From Pontederia crassipes (lineage: Eukaryota; Streptophyta; Magnoliopsida; Commelinales; Pontederiaceae): a stretch of 64,000 nt of DNA. Of the stretch, positions 24,541 through 36,508 are shown one piece after another. The notes below the pieces were generated by a model. The model was not told the origin of the DNA and did not search any database. It saw only the letters and a program-made list of their open reading frames with translations. The first letter of the stretch is position 1. Every line of letters begins with the position of its first letter. The translations under genes were made by a program, and so were the position numbers. The stretch spans positions 48,366,991 to 48,430,990 of the forward strand of contig CM060195.1 in NCBI GenBank assembly GCA_030549335.1, in the 5' to 3' direction.

Positions 24541-26999
24541 GGTTTAGTAGATTGTATGAGACGCTCAAGAATAAAACTTTATACTTCTATCATTGTACTT
24601 TGAGTTGTAACAAAACAATATCTCATCGATTGGTTCATACTTAGTTTGACATGTAAGGCTACATATTTATCATATTTCTAAACGACAAAAGGAATAAATC
24701 AAACATAAAAATATTAATGAGCGAAAACTATTGGCACTTTATTTTTTTAAAAAAAGATGCTCAACTATATCATGTTATGTGTAGAATAAAAAATAGTGCT
24801 TTGATTTTTCAAATATGTAAACATTCCAAGGGATGTGAAATAAAGTTTCAGGACATATATATGTGTGTTGCCTATTTGCATCTTGTTTGTTAGATGATTA
24901 AAGTTTAAATCTTAAAATCATTTAGAATATAAAATTTGGAAACACAAGCAAAATAGAAAATAATGTACAGGAAAATTAAAGTAATAATGAAATTTTAACA
25001 CATATGGTGAAAATAATAATTTGAAACATAATTAATTGAATCAGCTAACCTTTTTTATGAAATTCATGGATTCGAGCAATTCATTGGAAATAGTCCCCAT
25101 AATTTCTTAAAGTATTCTAGCGAAGTGTATTATATCACCTTTGATTCAGTCTTGTTGGCCATGTAGCAATGAGGCTTACATTTAGAGGAGAAAGCATCAA
25201 CTCAAATGCTTTCACAACAATCAAATGTGCGGAAGATGCAATCAAATGATTTTGCATCAATGGCAACGACTACAGTTATTATGGATGTGGATTCGAAGAG
25301 GGAGGTAACAACAATTGTGTTGATATCTTGTTCTACAACTTTTGTTCCTTATAAGAAGTGTGCCTTCAAAATGGCCACTGTAATTAGAAAGAGATCTTGT
25401 CATGTTAGATTTATCTACTTATATTGTCACCCTTCTTTATTTTTTTATTTTCTAACTTTGCCTGTTTTCACTTTTTTACTAGTACATAAAAAGACAACCG
25501 ACAAAGACTGGGGAAAAAATAAAATAAAAACTCTCTCCTCCTTCATTATGGAGTTAGTTAGAGAGGTCTTGTTGTTATTAACATTCGATTGATGAATTTC
25601 AATGTGTTCACTGACCTTTGCACTTGTGAAATTGTTGTCTAGCATTTTGTGGACATTGTGGGAGAAGAGATTTCATTTTATTTCGAGCATTTAAAAAAAA
25701 TTCTCTAGAACAAAAAAGTCAAAAAATTCATGGGTCTCTATGATTTGAAGAATAGAACAAGAACCAATCAATCTACCAAATAAGAATAAAGAAAACAAAA
25801 AATGAAGAAAAAAGAAAAATTCAAAGTGCTCTCATAATTCTTTTTCTCCTTTCTCTTCATAATACCAAAGTATCATAACCACATACTTTATAATACTAAC
25901 AAAAGTATTTTCAAAACTATTGGATCAAGACCTAATCAAACTCATATCCACAAAAACCATCACACCTCATGCATCTAGAGTACTCATCGCAGGTCAATAG
26001 AGGTTTAACTGGTGTCCAACGATGTCTAATGACTCCAAGAATGAAGAAAGCTAAAGTCAAGCTCAAATATCAATAAGAAATCTCAACAAAGGTTCATGAG
26101 TCCATTGGAGGAAAATTTTAATACTCCCTTTGAAGGACTTATAATGTGATGGGGATGAAGACGCCATTGTCCTCAAGATCTACGAGGGAGATAGGAGAGG
26201 GGATAGATGTGAGTGGAAAGAAAGAAAGAATGATATTTTTTAAATGACTTTTTGCCAAAAAAAAAAAGAAAAAAAACAAAAAGACAAAATAAAGTTGCCT
26301 TTGTGCACTTTTTTCCCATTTTTTATATTACTATTTAACAATTGCCCTAAGAAATGTGGAAATGACCATCACATTCAAAATAATTACAAAGGTCGTCATA
26401 TCATAATTTTTTGTAATTACTCTCAAACTTTATTTTCAAATTTTATTTTATAATTATTTTCAATTTTTAACTTATTTTAGTAACGCTATGTTTAGATAAT
26501 TGCTCATAAAGAAAAGTGAAGAGAATAAGAGGAAAGAAGTGAGGAAGAAAAAGTAAAATAATGGAGAAAAAATATTTAACCTTGTTTGGATATAAAGTAG
26601 TAAGAAAACAAGAGGAAAAATAAGAACGGTAAAGATTCAAAACATATAAATAATATCATTTTAATGTAATAAAAATAAGGGCGAATATGTAAAATCATAT
26701 TACAACTTTCATTTCCATTTATTACACTCCATTTTGGAGTTGAAAAAAAAACTTGTTCAAATGAGGAAGACGAAGACAAATTTCCTTCTATTTATTAAAT
26801 TAATTAAGTAGACGGAATTTTTTTCCCTTCCCTTCCCACCATTTAGCCTCATTTACCCTCAATCTAACCACATTGCAAATATTCTCTACCCTCGATTTAT
26901 TGATATTATTGTCCACATGTCACATCATTACAAATAAAATAACATTGTAATGATAAATAATATAAAACTAATAAAATATTTTAAAAGAGGGGCCTTGCC

Positions 27000-27560
27000 C
27001 CATATCCCACTTTCTCCGGCCACATCGTCGATGACGGTGGATGGCGACTAAGTCTTCCTCGGTGCCACCTCCAATTGCATCTTCCTCATCTCTTACCTCT
27101 GTGGTCTCCTCCTCATTCACACCCTCATGATCTCCTCCTCCATAGCAACTACCGCCACATCGATCACATGACCACCACCGGCTTCACCATCATCTTTTGC
27201 GAGTGCCATTGCCATCCTAGACTTCCTAGTCGCCATCCTAGTCTTCACCCACAATAACTTCCTCGTGGAGCTTCAGATCTATGTCAAAGAGGAGGACACC
27301 AAGGTGATAGTGAAGATGATCGGCGGCTTCACCTCTTCAGCATAGCGCTTTCCTATCAACTACGAGACCGTGCCTTCCTCTGGAATGTCCTTGTCCGTGC
27401 GTTCTTTGGCGGTGGCCTCCACGTTGTCATCTTTGTCTACAAGAACATGTTAAACTACGATGTCTAGCCGATGACCGCACATTCCCTTTCGCCACAATCG
27501 TGCTTGTCGAATGGAAAGGGGATGATGGCAGGAGAGGACGCCCCACTCCTCTCCTCCTTT
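27000..27560 (+). other. GC-rich, coding-like remnant (right copy), unrecognised
   Basis: Duplicate of 20930-21420 and better preserved. One frame gives hydrophobic runs such as AILDFLVAILVFTHNNFLVE followed by LQIYVKEEDTKVIVKMIGGF, suggesting a former membrane protein, but stops interrupt all frames. No name assigned. Confidence 0.35.
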
Positions 27561-28493
27561 CCCTTTGTCCCTAGTGACACTATCAGAGATGAAACTTTGT
27601 GCGAGCCGATCCCTATTTTCGTAGAATGATCATAAAAAATAAGGTATCTAAGGAATAGTTCTAGCCTGCACGAAATTTTGTCGGGCCATCTCGTCCCGCA
27701 CAAAATTTGTCGGGCTATGCAATCCAGCCCAACATAGTACGATTTTTATTTTTTTATTTAAATATATTACAACTAGGGTCCAGAAGAAAAAAAAGAAGAG
27801 GGAGGACAATTTTGATCCCTCATCCTCTACCATACAAAGCAAGGGAACCACTTACTTACAGATACTATAATTATACTTATATACTATTATGAATTATATA
27901 ATAAATCAATAATATTTTAGAAATATTAGAAAAATAAGCATAATAATAATAACAATTAACTTAAAACTTCCAAACCTATCTTCGGAATCCGGATCGTGTC
28001 TAGTAGAACTCCAGCCTCGTCCTTCTATTCCCAATCTAATTTTAATTTTATAAATAAAACCTAGGCCGAACCCAATGAAATTCGGGCATAGCAAATTTGT
28101 CAATGAAATCCTTCATACTATTTATCAATGAAACCCAAGCCCAACCTGACCGAACTCAGGCCCAGTCTAGTTAAATCCAGGCCCGATTCTTCGCAAAACT
28201 ACGATAGACACTTCGAATTCGTTCCGTGCTTTCCTATTTCCACTCGGATTCTACATGACCCAAGACCAGTTACTCTCCATTTGAGCCAAGTTCAGATGAA
28301 CTCAAGATGCGCACCTGGTAACTTGAGTCTGGCATACTTATTTGTCACTATTGATTGAAACCAAATCAATGTTACATCACTGTCGACAAATCCAAATCAA
28401 AGTTGTATGACTAACTTTATTTTTACATGTCTTTATTAAGAGTCCTCATTAAACTTAATTGCATCATTACAACAATTCTAGCACAGCAGTTAT

Positions 28494-29188
28494 CTAGGAG
28501 TCGACGTGGACGCCGTGAGACTTCTTGCCTTTGCTGAAGATTCTATTGAGGTGTGCAGCCAATCGAAGACCACCTTGTGCTATTCTCTTCTCCACCACAG
28601 GAAGACGTGAAAAGAAGTAATCATCTGCATGCAAATATATGATGACACATGAATTAAAATAACAAGTTTGTACATATACGTGTTTCGATATTAATTATTA
28701 TGAACTATATAAAGAACGTAACCAATTTCTTAGTCACATACCACCGAGAGTGATGTCCTGCTCCACATCTTTGTACGCGTAATCGCAGGCCAGTTTTATG
28801 CTCTCGGAAGCGTAGCTGATCAAAAGGTCATTTCTCTTCATTTAGTTAGAGTACATAAAGAAGATTAAGTTGATAGCATTTTGATAATTCCACGTTTGTA
28901 ATCAATAAGAGCCAATTACATATGTAAACAACATGAAGGATATGGGATCCGAAATACCAATTACTTAAAGGCTTGTGTGAATCACATTTAAATGATAACT
29001 GTTTTGTACAAACATCGAACCCAATGATAATAATAACATACAAAAATTATACAACTAACAGTCTAATAAGGAGCTAGAGTGCGATCAACTTACGTATCTG
29101 CGCAACTCACTGACTTCCGGCAAGCTTCCCACTGACTAACTTCATCAGCCCAATTATCCTAGAAATTAAGACCAATTGATGAATAACG

Positions 29189-29228
<40 letters not shown>

Positions 29229-32200
29229 CTAAGTAGCACAAAAGGAGATGATAAAGATCGACCACTTCATTCTGTCATTAATGCATGCCACATGAGATGC
29301 ATCTGATAAAAACTTAAAGACCGAGATCATCGATCTTTTTAATTATAAAGATGAAAAAGAAGAAGAGCAATGGAACTGACTGTTATGTTCATCTGAATGG
29401 CCTCTATCATGGTATCCACGTCGTTCCCATAGTAGTCTTTCATGGCAGTCTCTATCATACTCACATCCCAAACCTATATACATGAAGATGTAATGAACAT
29501 AATTAATTAATTAATGATATATTGACTACTAATTATTAATGTATTTGGAGCTGGTGAAGTGAGAAATTAATTAAGAAACGGCGTGAATGCAGGCATGCAT
29601 GATACGTACGTGGTGAAGGTTGGTCTTCCTGCGGTACCAGTGGACGACGATGGTGTTGCCACCTTCGTCGTCGGCGAAGCTTACGTGCAAAGGTTGATGT
29701 ATGTCCCCCATGAAGTGTGCCAGGAACATGAGGCTCTCCGTCAAATTATCTGATAATTAATTAAAATATGTATACATCAATTCAAATATCTCATGAGTGA
29801 TCAATGCCAGGTACGGAGCATGAAAATTCAGGGAGAGATGTAAAAATTAGTAGCATGAAAATATATAAAACTATAGCAGACGTAATAAATACTATAAATT
29901 GAAAGAATGATGATGAACATATGAGAAGAATTGAACGAAAATAGCTTATTAGTTAGAATATTTTGGACATAACCATGTAAACAGAAATGCCAAACCAGTT
30001 TAAAATTGAGACTTGAGAAATTCATATAAAAAAATATACAAAGGAATCAGAATAATAATTCTTGTCAAATCTGTGTCTAACCATAATTAGAAGTAAGAAT
30101 CAAAACGAGTTTCATAAATTGATTTTCAATTTAGGATAGAGTAGGGATATTCACATCAAATAGTTAAAAAGTTAGAATTTTAAGAAAATAATAATAACAA
30201 GGACAAGTGAGAAATCAATATATTTAAATTCCCACTGGAGCTTATGTAGCTCCGTCTTTGAGGAGTATAAAATTTTTTTATCGCGTCCTAATCACTATAA
30301 TTTTAACATCATATATCCTTATTTTGACGATTAATATTATTCTTCTTATCAACTATATTTGGTGCCCAAATGATGGAGGATAAGAATGCGTTTGATAATT
30401 GAAAATATAAATAATGAAACGGCTCATGCATTATGCAGACCATGCACGTAGATGTAGTAAATATAAATGTGTTCTCTTTTACGTACATCTGGTTGAACCT
30501 CCGTACTTTAAGAGCTGCGTGGTGTAATTGTTGATGGCTCCGGCGACGCAAATGTCCCCCACGCAGTCCCCTGCATAAAATGATTATGTTTGAGAAAACA
30601 TTTAAGGAAAAAAAATAAATGGCATCTAATTTGAGACAAAAAATTAGTATGGATCTTGGAGGAAAAAAAAGGAATTTCCCAATCAAAATTTCAAACAAGA
30701 AGATTGAACAATAACGTTGATGTATGTGAATAAAATTATAAAGTAGTAACAAGTTAACAAGTTTGCAATAATAATAAACAAAATTAAATAGATTAATATG
30801 TACTTAAATTAATTACTATTCTAAGAAATGTAAATTTATTTCTTTGTTGCATGATATTTTCCTGTTGTAAATACTTTTAAAATAAAAATGGCACAACAAA
30901 TTGACGGCAGAAATAGAGATGAAGCGACCTTAGTAGTGGGCCCCCAGTTTTCGGAAGATAAGGAATAAGGATTACAGACTTTGAGACATGATATAACATA
31001 GAAAATGGTATTTTCACAAATCACATCTAAACTATCATAATTTTTTATATTTAATTTCAAACTACGAATTTATTTTTTTTATTCTTAAACTATCATAATT
31101 TTTTGTTTTAGTCTTTCAGTCTACTTCTATTATGTTTTTCATTACTTTTGATTTCTTTCCATTTATCAAAAAACTAAATTACTCCTCTCTCCATGACACA
31201 TCAAATAATAATAAATAAAAAAGACAAAAAAATAGAGGAAGGGTAATTTAGATTTTTTTCATAAGTGATAATTTTTTTTGTTTATCACTTTAATCCTTCC
31301 AATGTTTTTTTAATTTTTTATTTGTTGTATCATATTTTTTTAGAAGGAGAGATAATTTAATTTTTTCATAAATAAAAAAATAAAACTAACGGAAAACGTA
31401 ATAGGAATAGACAGAAGGACTAAACTGAAAAATCGTGATAATTTAAAAATAAAAAAATAAGTTTGTAATTTGAAGTTAGATGCGAAAAATCGTAATAATT
31501 TAGAGGAGGTTTACGAAAATAAACTCATAGAAAATATTTAGACCAAGAATTTGGCATAAATTATATATTAGTTTACCTTTCTTTGTTATTACATCGTTCG
31601 ACTTACCTTTGTAGTTTTTAAAAAAAAGTGAAACATAAAGAGGATGAGACAAAATAATAAATTTAAAAACTGATAAGCCGTTGCGTACAGAAAACTTCCT
31701 TATTTGCAGGATCATCATGCGTTCAAGGTTTATCCATGCAGAATCTTTTCACCTTTCTTCTCATAACATCCATATGAACTGTTTTTTGCTATGTTTATAT
31801 ATTCATATATAAAGTATTAGGTAATAAGCATCATATTAAAATGGTTTATAGTTTATCGTGTTAGACTTATGACGAAAATGAAAACTATACATGACTAATT
31901 AAGTAGTAGAGAATAAAATAAACATTGCTGAGGAAAAAAATTAGATATAACGAATATTGAATATGATATTTCTTTATAAAAAAGGACAATTTTTATTGGA
32001 CTTTACTATTTCAGCACGTGAGCCACAGTCCATTACTCGACGATGACGCATAAGGCCGATGACACCTTTTTTTATTTTTAAAATATGCACTCTTGCGCAA
32101 TCATGTTTCTCTCTCACGCAATCTTCCTTACGAATAGAATAATTAATTTGCAAGACATAATTAAATATTTTTTTAAAAAACGTTTCTTACTTTAAAAATC

Positions 32201-33197
32201 CTTTGCCAGTAAATCAAGCTTATTACCGTTAATTTAGATCAAGAATATATAACAAAAAAGTTGACAATAAAAGCTCACGTTAAATGAGTAATTAAATTCG
32301 TCCAAATCTTAAAATCAGCCTCGGATTCAGCGAACGCCAAACTAATGTCCCTATAAATAAAAGCCATGCATATCTTGAGGTGGCTCAACAACCCAAGCTG
32401 TTCCTTGGAAGCAAACTATAACAAGTACTTTTACTTTAATGGTAACAAATAGATGTACTATTGGCTATTATACTTTTATTATAATTCAAGTTTCCTTCAC
32501 ACAATCAATTACTTGTCATGATGACATGATCCATGTGAATGTATATTTTTTTCAAGACCTCTCTCCTGCTATATATAAATAGGTTAACACTATTTACCGC
32601 GATTTTTTTATAATTTCAGATGCACAAAATGATAGAGACCTCTCATGTGTTATCATGATCAGGGAGGTATTATATGTGTGCTACGCTAATCTAACCACCT
32701 TTCTGAAATCTGAAACAAATTGAGTACTGAATGAGATGAGATGCAGAAGAAGAAACATGGAAGCTTGTAATTATATTGTACTTACTTGAATACTTGTAGT
32801 TGCAGACTCCAGGCGTGTTGATGTAATGGAGAGGGCTTGCCCAGCGATATCTGAAGCGGACTTCATCCGCCCACGAGCAGACAGACGCCAGTTCCCCGCC
32901 GGCGATCGGCGGCAGAAGGTCTGAGACAGCATTTGAAGCTTGCTCCGACAGATATTGCTGCATTAAGTTGGTGCATATATTGTGATCAGTACTATTAGCC
33001 AAATTAGGCCATACAGGAAATTTATTCAGAAGTAATTAAGAACCCATCTGCATATGAATCAGAAAACAAATTATTACCTCTGCTATCTTGCAGACCATGT
33101 AATGACCTTCTTTGCCCCATGCCTCTGCAGAAGGAGCTCTTGCTGCCAGTTGGAGAAGTAAAATATGAAATAGCAGTAACATGCCCATCTTTAGCAT
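28494..33197 (-). CDS. Secreted S1/P1-type zinc endonuclease, 8 exons, 292 aa
   Basis: Exons in transcription order: 33078-33197, 32786-32957, 30487-30570, 29610-29749, 29381-29473, 29094-29158, 28742-28815, 28494-28624. All are GT-AG with consistent phases. Plant ENDO/BFN1-type nucleases use three zinc ions to cut single-stranded DNA and RNA, and act in senescence and programmed cell death. Residues 1-26 form a signal peptide (MLLLLFHILLLQLAARAPSAEA-like core). The mature chain starts at Trp27 in WGKEGH, as the trinuclear site requires. Other ligand motifs: CSWADEVRF, PLHYINTP, FLAHFMGDIHQPLH, EGGNTIVVHW and NLHHVWD. The tail GKKSHGVHVDS is basic/hydrophilic. Exon 4 combines what is split into two exons in the paralog at 38959. 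Intron 2 (2.2 kb) contains a Mutator-like foldback element. Confidence 0.93.
29188..29227. repeat. (TA)n microsatellite
   Basis: About 18-20 TA units within intron 5 of the nuclease gene. The corresponding intron of the pseudogene copy has only 'atatatag', so the array is specific to this copy. Confidence 0.9.
31007..31525. mobile_element. Mutator-like foldback MITE with ~200-bp inverted repeats
   Basis: The left arm ('ggtattttcacaaatcacat', then 'ctaaactatcataatttttt') and the reverse complement of the right arm ('gagtttattttcgtaaacct', 'ctaaattattacgatttttc') align over roughly 200 bp, including 'agtctttcagtctacttcta' against 'agtccttctgtctattccta'. Identical 'catagaaaat' flanks it at 30997-31006 and 31526-31535, fitting a 9-10 bp target duplication as made by Mutator-like transposases. 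No coding capacity. It lies in intron 2 of the nuclease gene. Confidence 0.75.
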
Positions 33198-33284
33198 CCT
33201 GCTTCAACCTTTGGGGGGCTTTCCTCTTTCCTATCGGCTGCCTTCTCCGATTCCTTCTCTTCTGATTTCTGAGTTGTGTGTGCG

Positions 33285-33297
33285 CTTATATAAATAG
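33285..33297 (-). promoter_or_regulatory. Candidate TATA box of the minus-strand nuclease
   Basis: On the minus strand this reads 'ctatttatataag', about 90 bp before the ATG at 33197. Good match to the plant TATA consensus at a sensible distance. Confidence 0.5.
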
Positions 33298-33578
33298 CCA
33301 ACAGTTGGCTTCATGTCTGACGCAGCCATGCAAGTTCCACATTACAATCCCTTTGTTTAATGTGACTTAATTTACTGTACTTGCTCCTTATTGAACACTT
33401 CAGAAGATTAATCTCACTTTTTTTTTCCTGTCTCGGTCCTACCAACCTCCCTATGAATCGCCACTAGATGTCAAATACGTAGGAATCAACTTAACGTTTT
33501 TGTAAAATTTAATCCAATGAATTGCTTCATTCTTTATTATAAAAACTTAAGTAGCTAAGAAGATATTTCCGAATTTGG

Positions 33579-33615
33579 GTGGGGGGGGGGGGGGGGGGGT
33601 GGGGGGGGGGGGGGG
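33579..33615. repeat. Poly-G tract
   Basis: Nearly pure G run of about 37 bases with one T. It sits between the two divergent nuclease genes. Length may be unreliable in assembly. Confidence 0.9.
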
Positions 33616-34333
33616 AGGAATAATGTGAGATGTTTCTATCTTTTTCGCTCTGAGTATATTTGTGGTTTCACCTTTGATTTGACTTTATCCATGCATGTGC
33701 AGATCTAGTGCTAGATTTTTTCGGTTAGATTTGGAAATTAAAAAAAACATTAAAATAATACAATTTTATAATATATATATCTCTATCTCAGAATAAAATA
33801 TGAAATAAAGCCTTCGCGAGATCATCCTGAACTCATTGAATCCGAGGCTTAGAGGAGATGATTTGTAATTAGATATGTTAGGATATAATTAATCCGATAA
33901 AACATAAACAAAAAAAATTCGAGCGAAAGGGTTCCTCATCAATTAGGAAGAATATTACCAAAGATGCTTTTTTTCCTCGGAGTCCTTGATCTTTTTATAT
34001 ATCTACTTCAAGAAGTAAGCTGGAGAATCAAAGCATCTATGATTTATGGATCCCGGATATATATATTGCTTATACTGAAGTTGATTATTAATTATTAGAT
34101 GTGGATTGATGAATAAAGTTTTCTTTTTGTGCACGTTAGGTGTTATTATGTCATGTCCGAGTCAGCGACTGGTAAAATCATGAACAATATAAATAAAAAG
34201 ATGGTCAAAGGGACTGTGTCCCTACTCCCTACGATTAATTTTGTAATACCCGAGAAAAACAAAATCAAATAACATAAAGGTCAACAGGAAGAAGTAAAAG
34301 GCCACATGCCACTATCCCTAAGAGCTAAATAGG

Positions 34334-34805
34334 TAGGGGTCTTCACGGATCGGATTTGATTCGACTCGTGAACAAATTCGATTCGATCCGGTCAAGATTG
34401 GCCGGATCGGGTCCAATCATTTTTTTTGCTACAATTCGAACCGACCCGATCTGGCCGGGTCGGGTGATAGGGTTATTCGATCATTCTTTTTTTTTAAATT
34501 TTTTGTTTATTTTTTAATATAAAAAGTATTTATTATTTTATTTTTAATATAAAATAAAGTATTTTTAAATATAAAAAATATTTTTTTAAATATCTATATA
34601 CTTTTCTACATTTAAAATAATTTATTTCATATATTTTTAGATTTTAAATAATATAAAACTATACATTTAACTAAAAAATAATTTAAAATTTTAAAAAAGA
34701 AAAAAAAGATCGGGTCATCGGGTTTGGTTGGTCAACTCGGGTTGAAAAATTCCAACCGAAACCCAAACCCGACCCGGGTCGAATTTCCGGATTCCGAACA
34801 CCCTA
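34334..34805. mobile_element. Short non-autonomous hAT-like element
   Basis: The left end TAGGGGTCTTCACGGATCGG and the right end (reverse complement TAGGGTGTTCGGAATCCGG) form an imperfect terminal inverted repeat. The 8-bp flanks are taaatagg (34326-34333) and taaatatg (34806-34813), 7 of 8 identical. CCCGACC-rich subterminal sequence is usual for plant hAT MITEs. No transposase is encoded. Confidence 0.7.
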
Positions 34806-34876
34806 TAAATATGGGACAAATAAAAGCAACGAAAGAAAAATAAAAATAAATCATTAAAGAAAGTAAATCACATTAC

Positions 34877-35167
34877 GTGATCAGCCTCCTCTCTCCAAAC
34901 TCTACAGTCTACACCACGGTGCAAAGGAATTTGATTCAGCCGGTTGCCACATCACAATTCGCTGGAGAAGTGCAGGAAGAAGCCTCACGTTCAGTGAGGA
35001 TTAAGTCACTATCCCTTTTGTTACTGCTGTGCACCTGCAATACTCCCTCACATCTCTGGGCAACATCCGTCTGCAGTGAAGGAGATTCGACTGGGAAAGG
35101 GTACAGTTCCAAGGGCGACAAAGAGAATACAATTGTTAAAGATCTCGACCCATCAAGCAATAATTGA
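34877..35167 (+). CDS. Hypothetical small protein, 96 aa (uncertain)
   Basis: A 96-codon frame in a stretch GC-richer than its flanks. It has a Leu-rich internal segment (RIKSLSLLLLLCTCNTPS) that could be a signal or membrane segment if translation started later, then a hydrophilic C-terminal tail (GDKENTIVKDLDPSSNN). I matched it to no known peptide family and saw no partner exons. It could be chance or a decayed gene. Confidence 0.2.
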   Translation: MISLLSPNSTVYTTVQRNLIQPVATSQFAGEVQEEASRSVRIKSLSLLLLLCTCNTPSHLWATSVCSEGDSTGKGYSSKGDKENTIVKDLDPSSNN

Positions 35168-35399
35168 ATCAGGTGGGTGAATCGAAATCATCCTACATAA
35201 TTATGAATAGGATTGATTAGAATGCCATTATGATTGTTTTTGCAAAATGGTTCATAATTGAATAAATGAAGGCTAAGAATGAATTATTTTTCCTATGATT
35301 CTAAATTTGTGTTGATTGCTTATATAAATGTGTTCTATTTATCATTGTCTTGTTTTGATGATTGCTTTGATGTAGTGATACACTTAAGATAGAAATATG

Positions 35400-36508
35400 T
35401 GAAATTCTATATGTTCTGTACATTGTATGATACTGAAGATCCGGTCGACCGACCAAAAGGAATCGGTCGACCGATGTCACACAGATCGGTCGACCGACTT
35501 ACAGAAATCGGTCGGTCAACTCTCGTACTTCAATTCGCCCATGCACAGATCGGCCGACCGACCTATGGAGACCGATCGACCGATCCTCTAGTTCGACCTT
35601 TGACTTACTTATTATTAAATCTAGGTTTTTGATATAGTTATTATTTGTTTTCTCTTCTGATTGATTATTTATATGATTGAATCTAAAAACAAATTACTGA
35701 TTTGCACTTCCGTTGATCCAATTACCTCTATAGTATGAAAGAATGACAAGAATATAACGTGATTAACAAGGAAAGATGAAAAGATAAATGATGGGTGATC
35801 AGCCCATGCCAAGTGCTTAAAGATAAGGGCCGCTCTCTTGATCATGGCTTGATCAACCATTGATCTGCACAAGGTTGTATTATTTTGCTCGGCGTAAATC
35901 CCAAAAAGTTAAAGGCACCTAAGATCATCTAATGTATAAGCAAAGCTCAAAGTAAAGAAGGATGTCCAAATGACACAAGGGTAATGATAAGTCAAGCATT
36001 GCTATGATTCCTGTATGATAAATGAGTTTCTTATGATCCCAAGTTTACTATGTGTTATCATGATATTACTGCTCTTCATTATCCATTGATCTCTATGATT
36101 CTAATAATTTTATGTCCTGATTAAGATTAATTCTTTATCGATTCTGATCTATCATGTTTAACCGTTATGAATTGTATAATTATATTATTTTCCTACTAGG
36201 TTGTAAAATTTTCGGAAGGATCTCATTCCTTGTGTTTGATTTTCACAGGGTCATGTCAGCGATGGTGTTGAGATCGTGTGCCGCGACAAAGCTCGGGCGA
36301 TGACAAAGCACATGAACAAAAAAACCTAGATATCTAATTTATTTCTTTTCGTAATTTAGAACTCTTATGTATTTCTAATTTATTTCTATTTGATATCATG
36401 CACTGACTTTTCACCTTCCACCTTTTATATCATTTCAATATTATAGTATTTGTAGCGTCTTCGTATTGATACTCGTCACGTGACGTTGATCGATTTGGGG
36501 GCGTTATA
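35400..36508 (+). mobile_element. LTR-like fragment, second copy
   Basis: Ordered similarity to 1-1435: repeated ATCGGTCGACCGA-type palindromes (35445-35580), 'catggcttgatca', 'gcacaagg ttgtattatt', 'aaaggcacct', 'tgtttgattttcacagg', 'gcgatggtgttg', and the end 'cacgtgacgttgatcgattt' with GCGTTATA at 36501-36508. No internal coding region, so a solo or truncated LTR. The left boundary is uncertain and may be earlier. Confidence 0.6.

Larger units (their letters stand above)
24541..29545. repeat. Segmental duplication, right copy (~5.0 kb)
   Basis: Partner of 18906-23448. It holds the 3' half of the intact nuclease gene (exons 5-8) plus about 4 kb of downstream AT-rich DNA, including the GC-rich remnant at 27000-27560. 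It is longer than the left copy, partly through the inserted block at 24893-25400. Confidence 0.8.
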
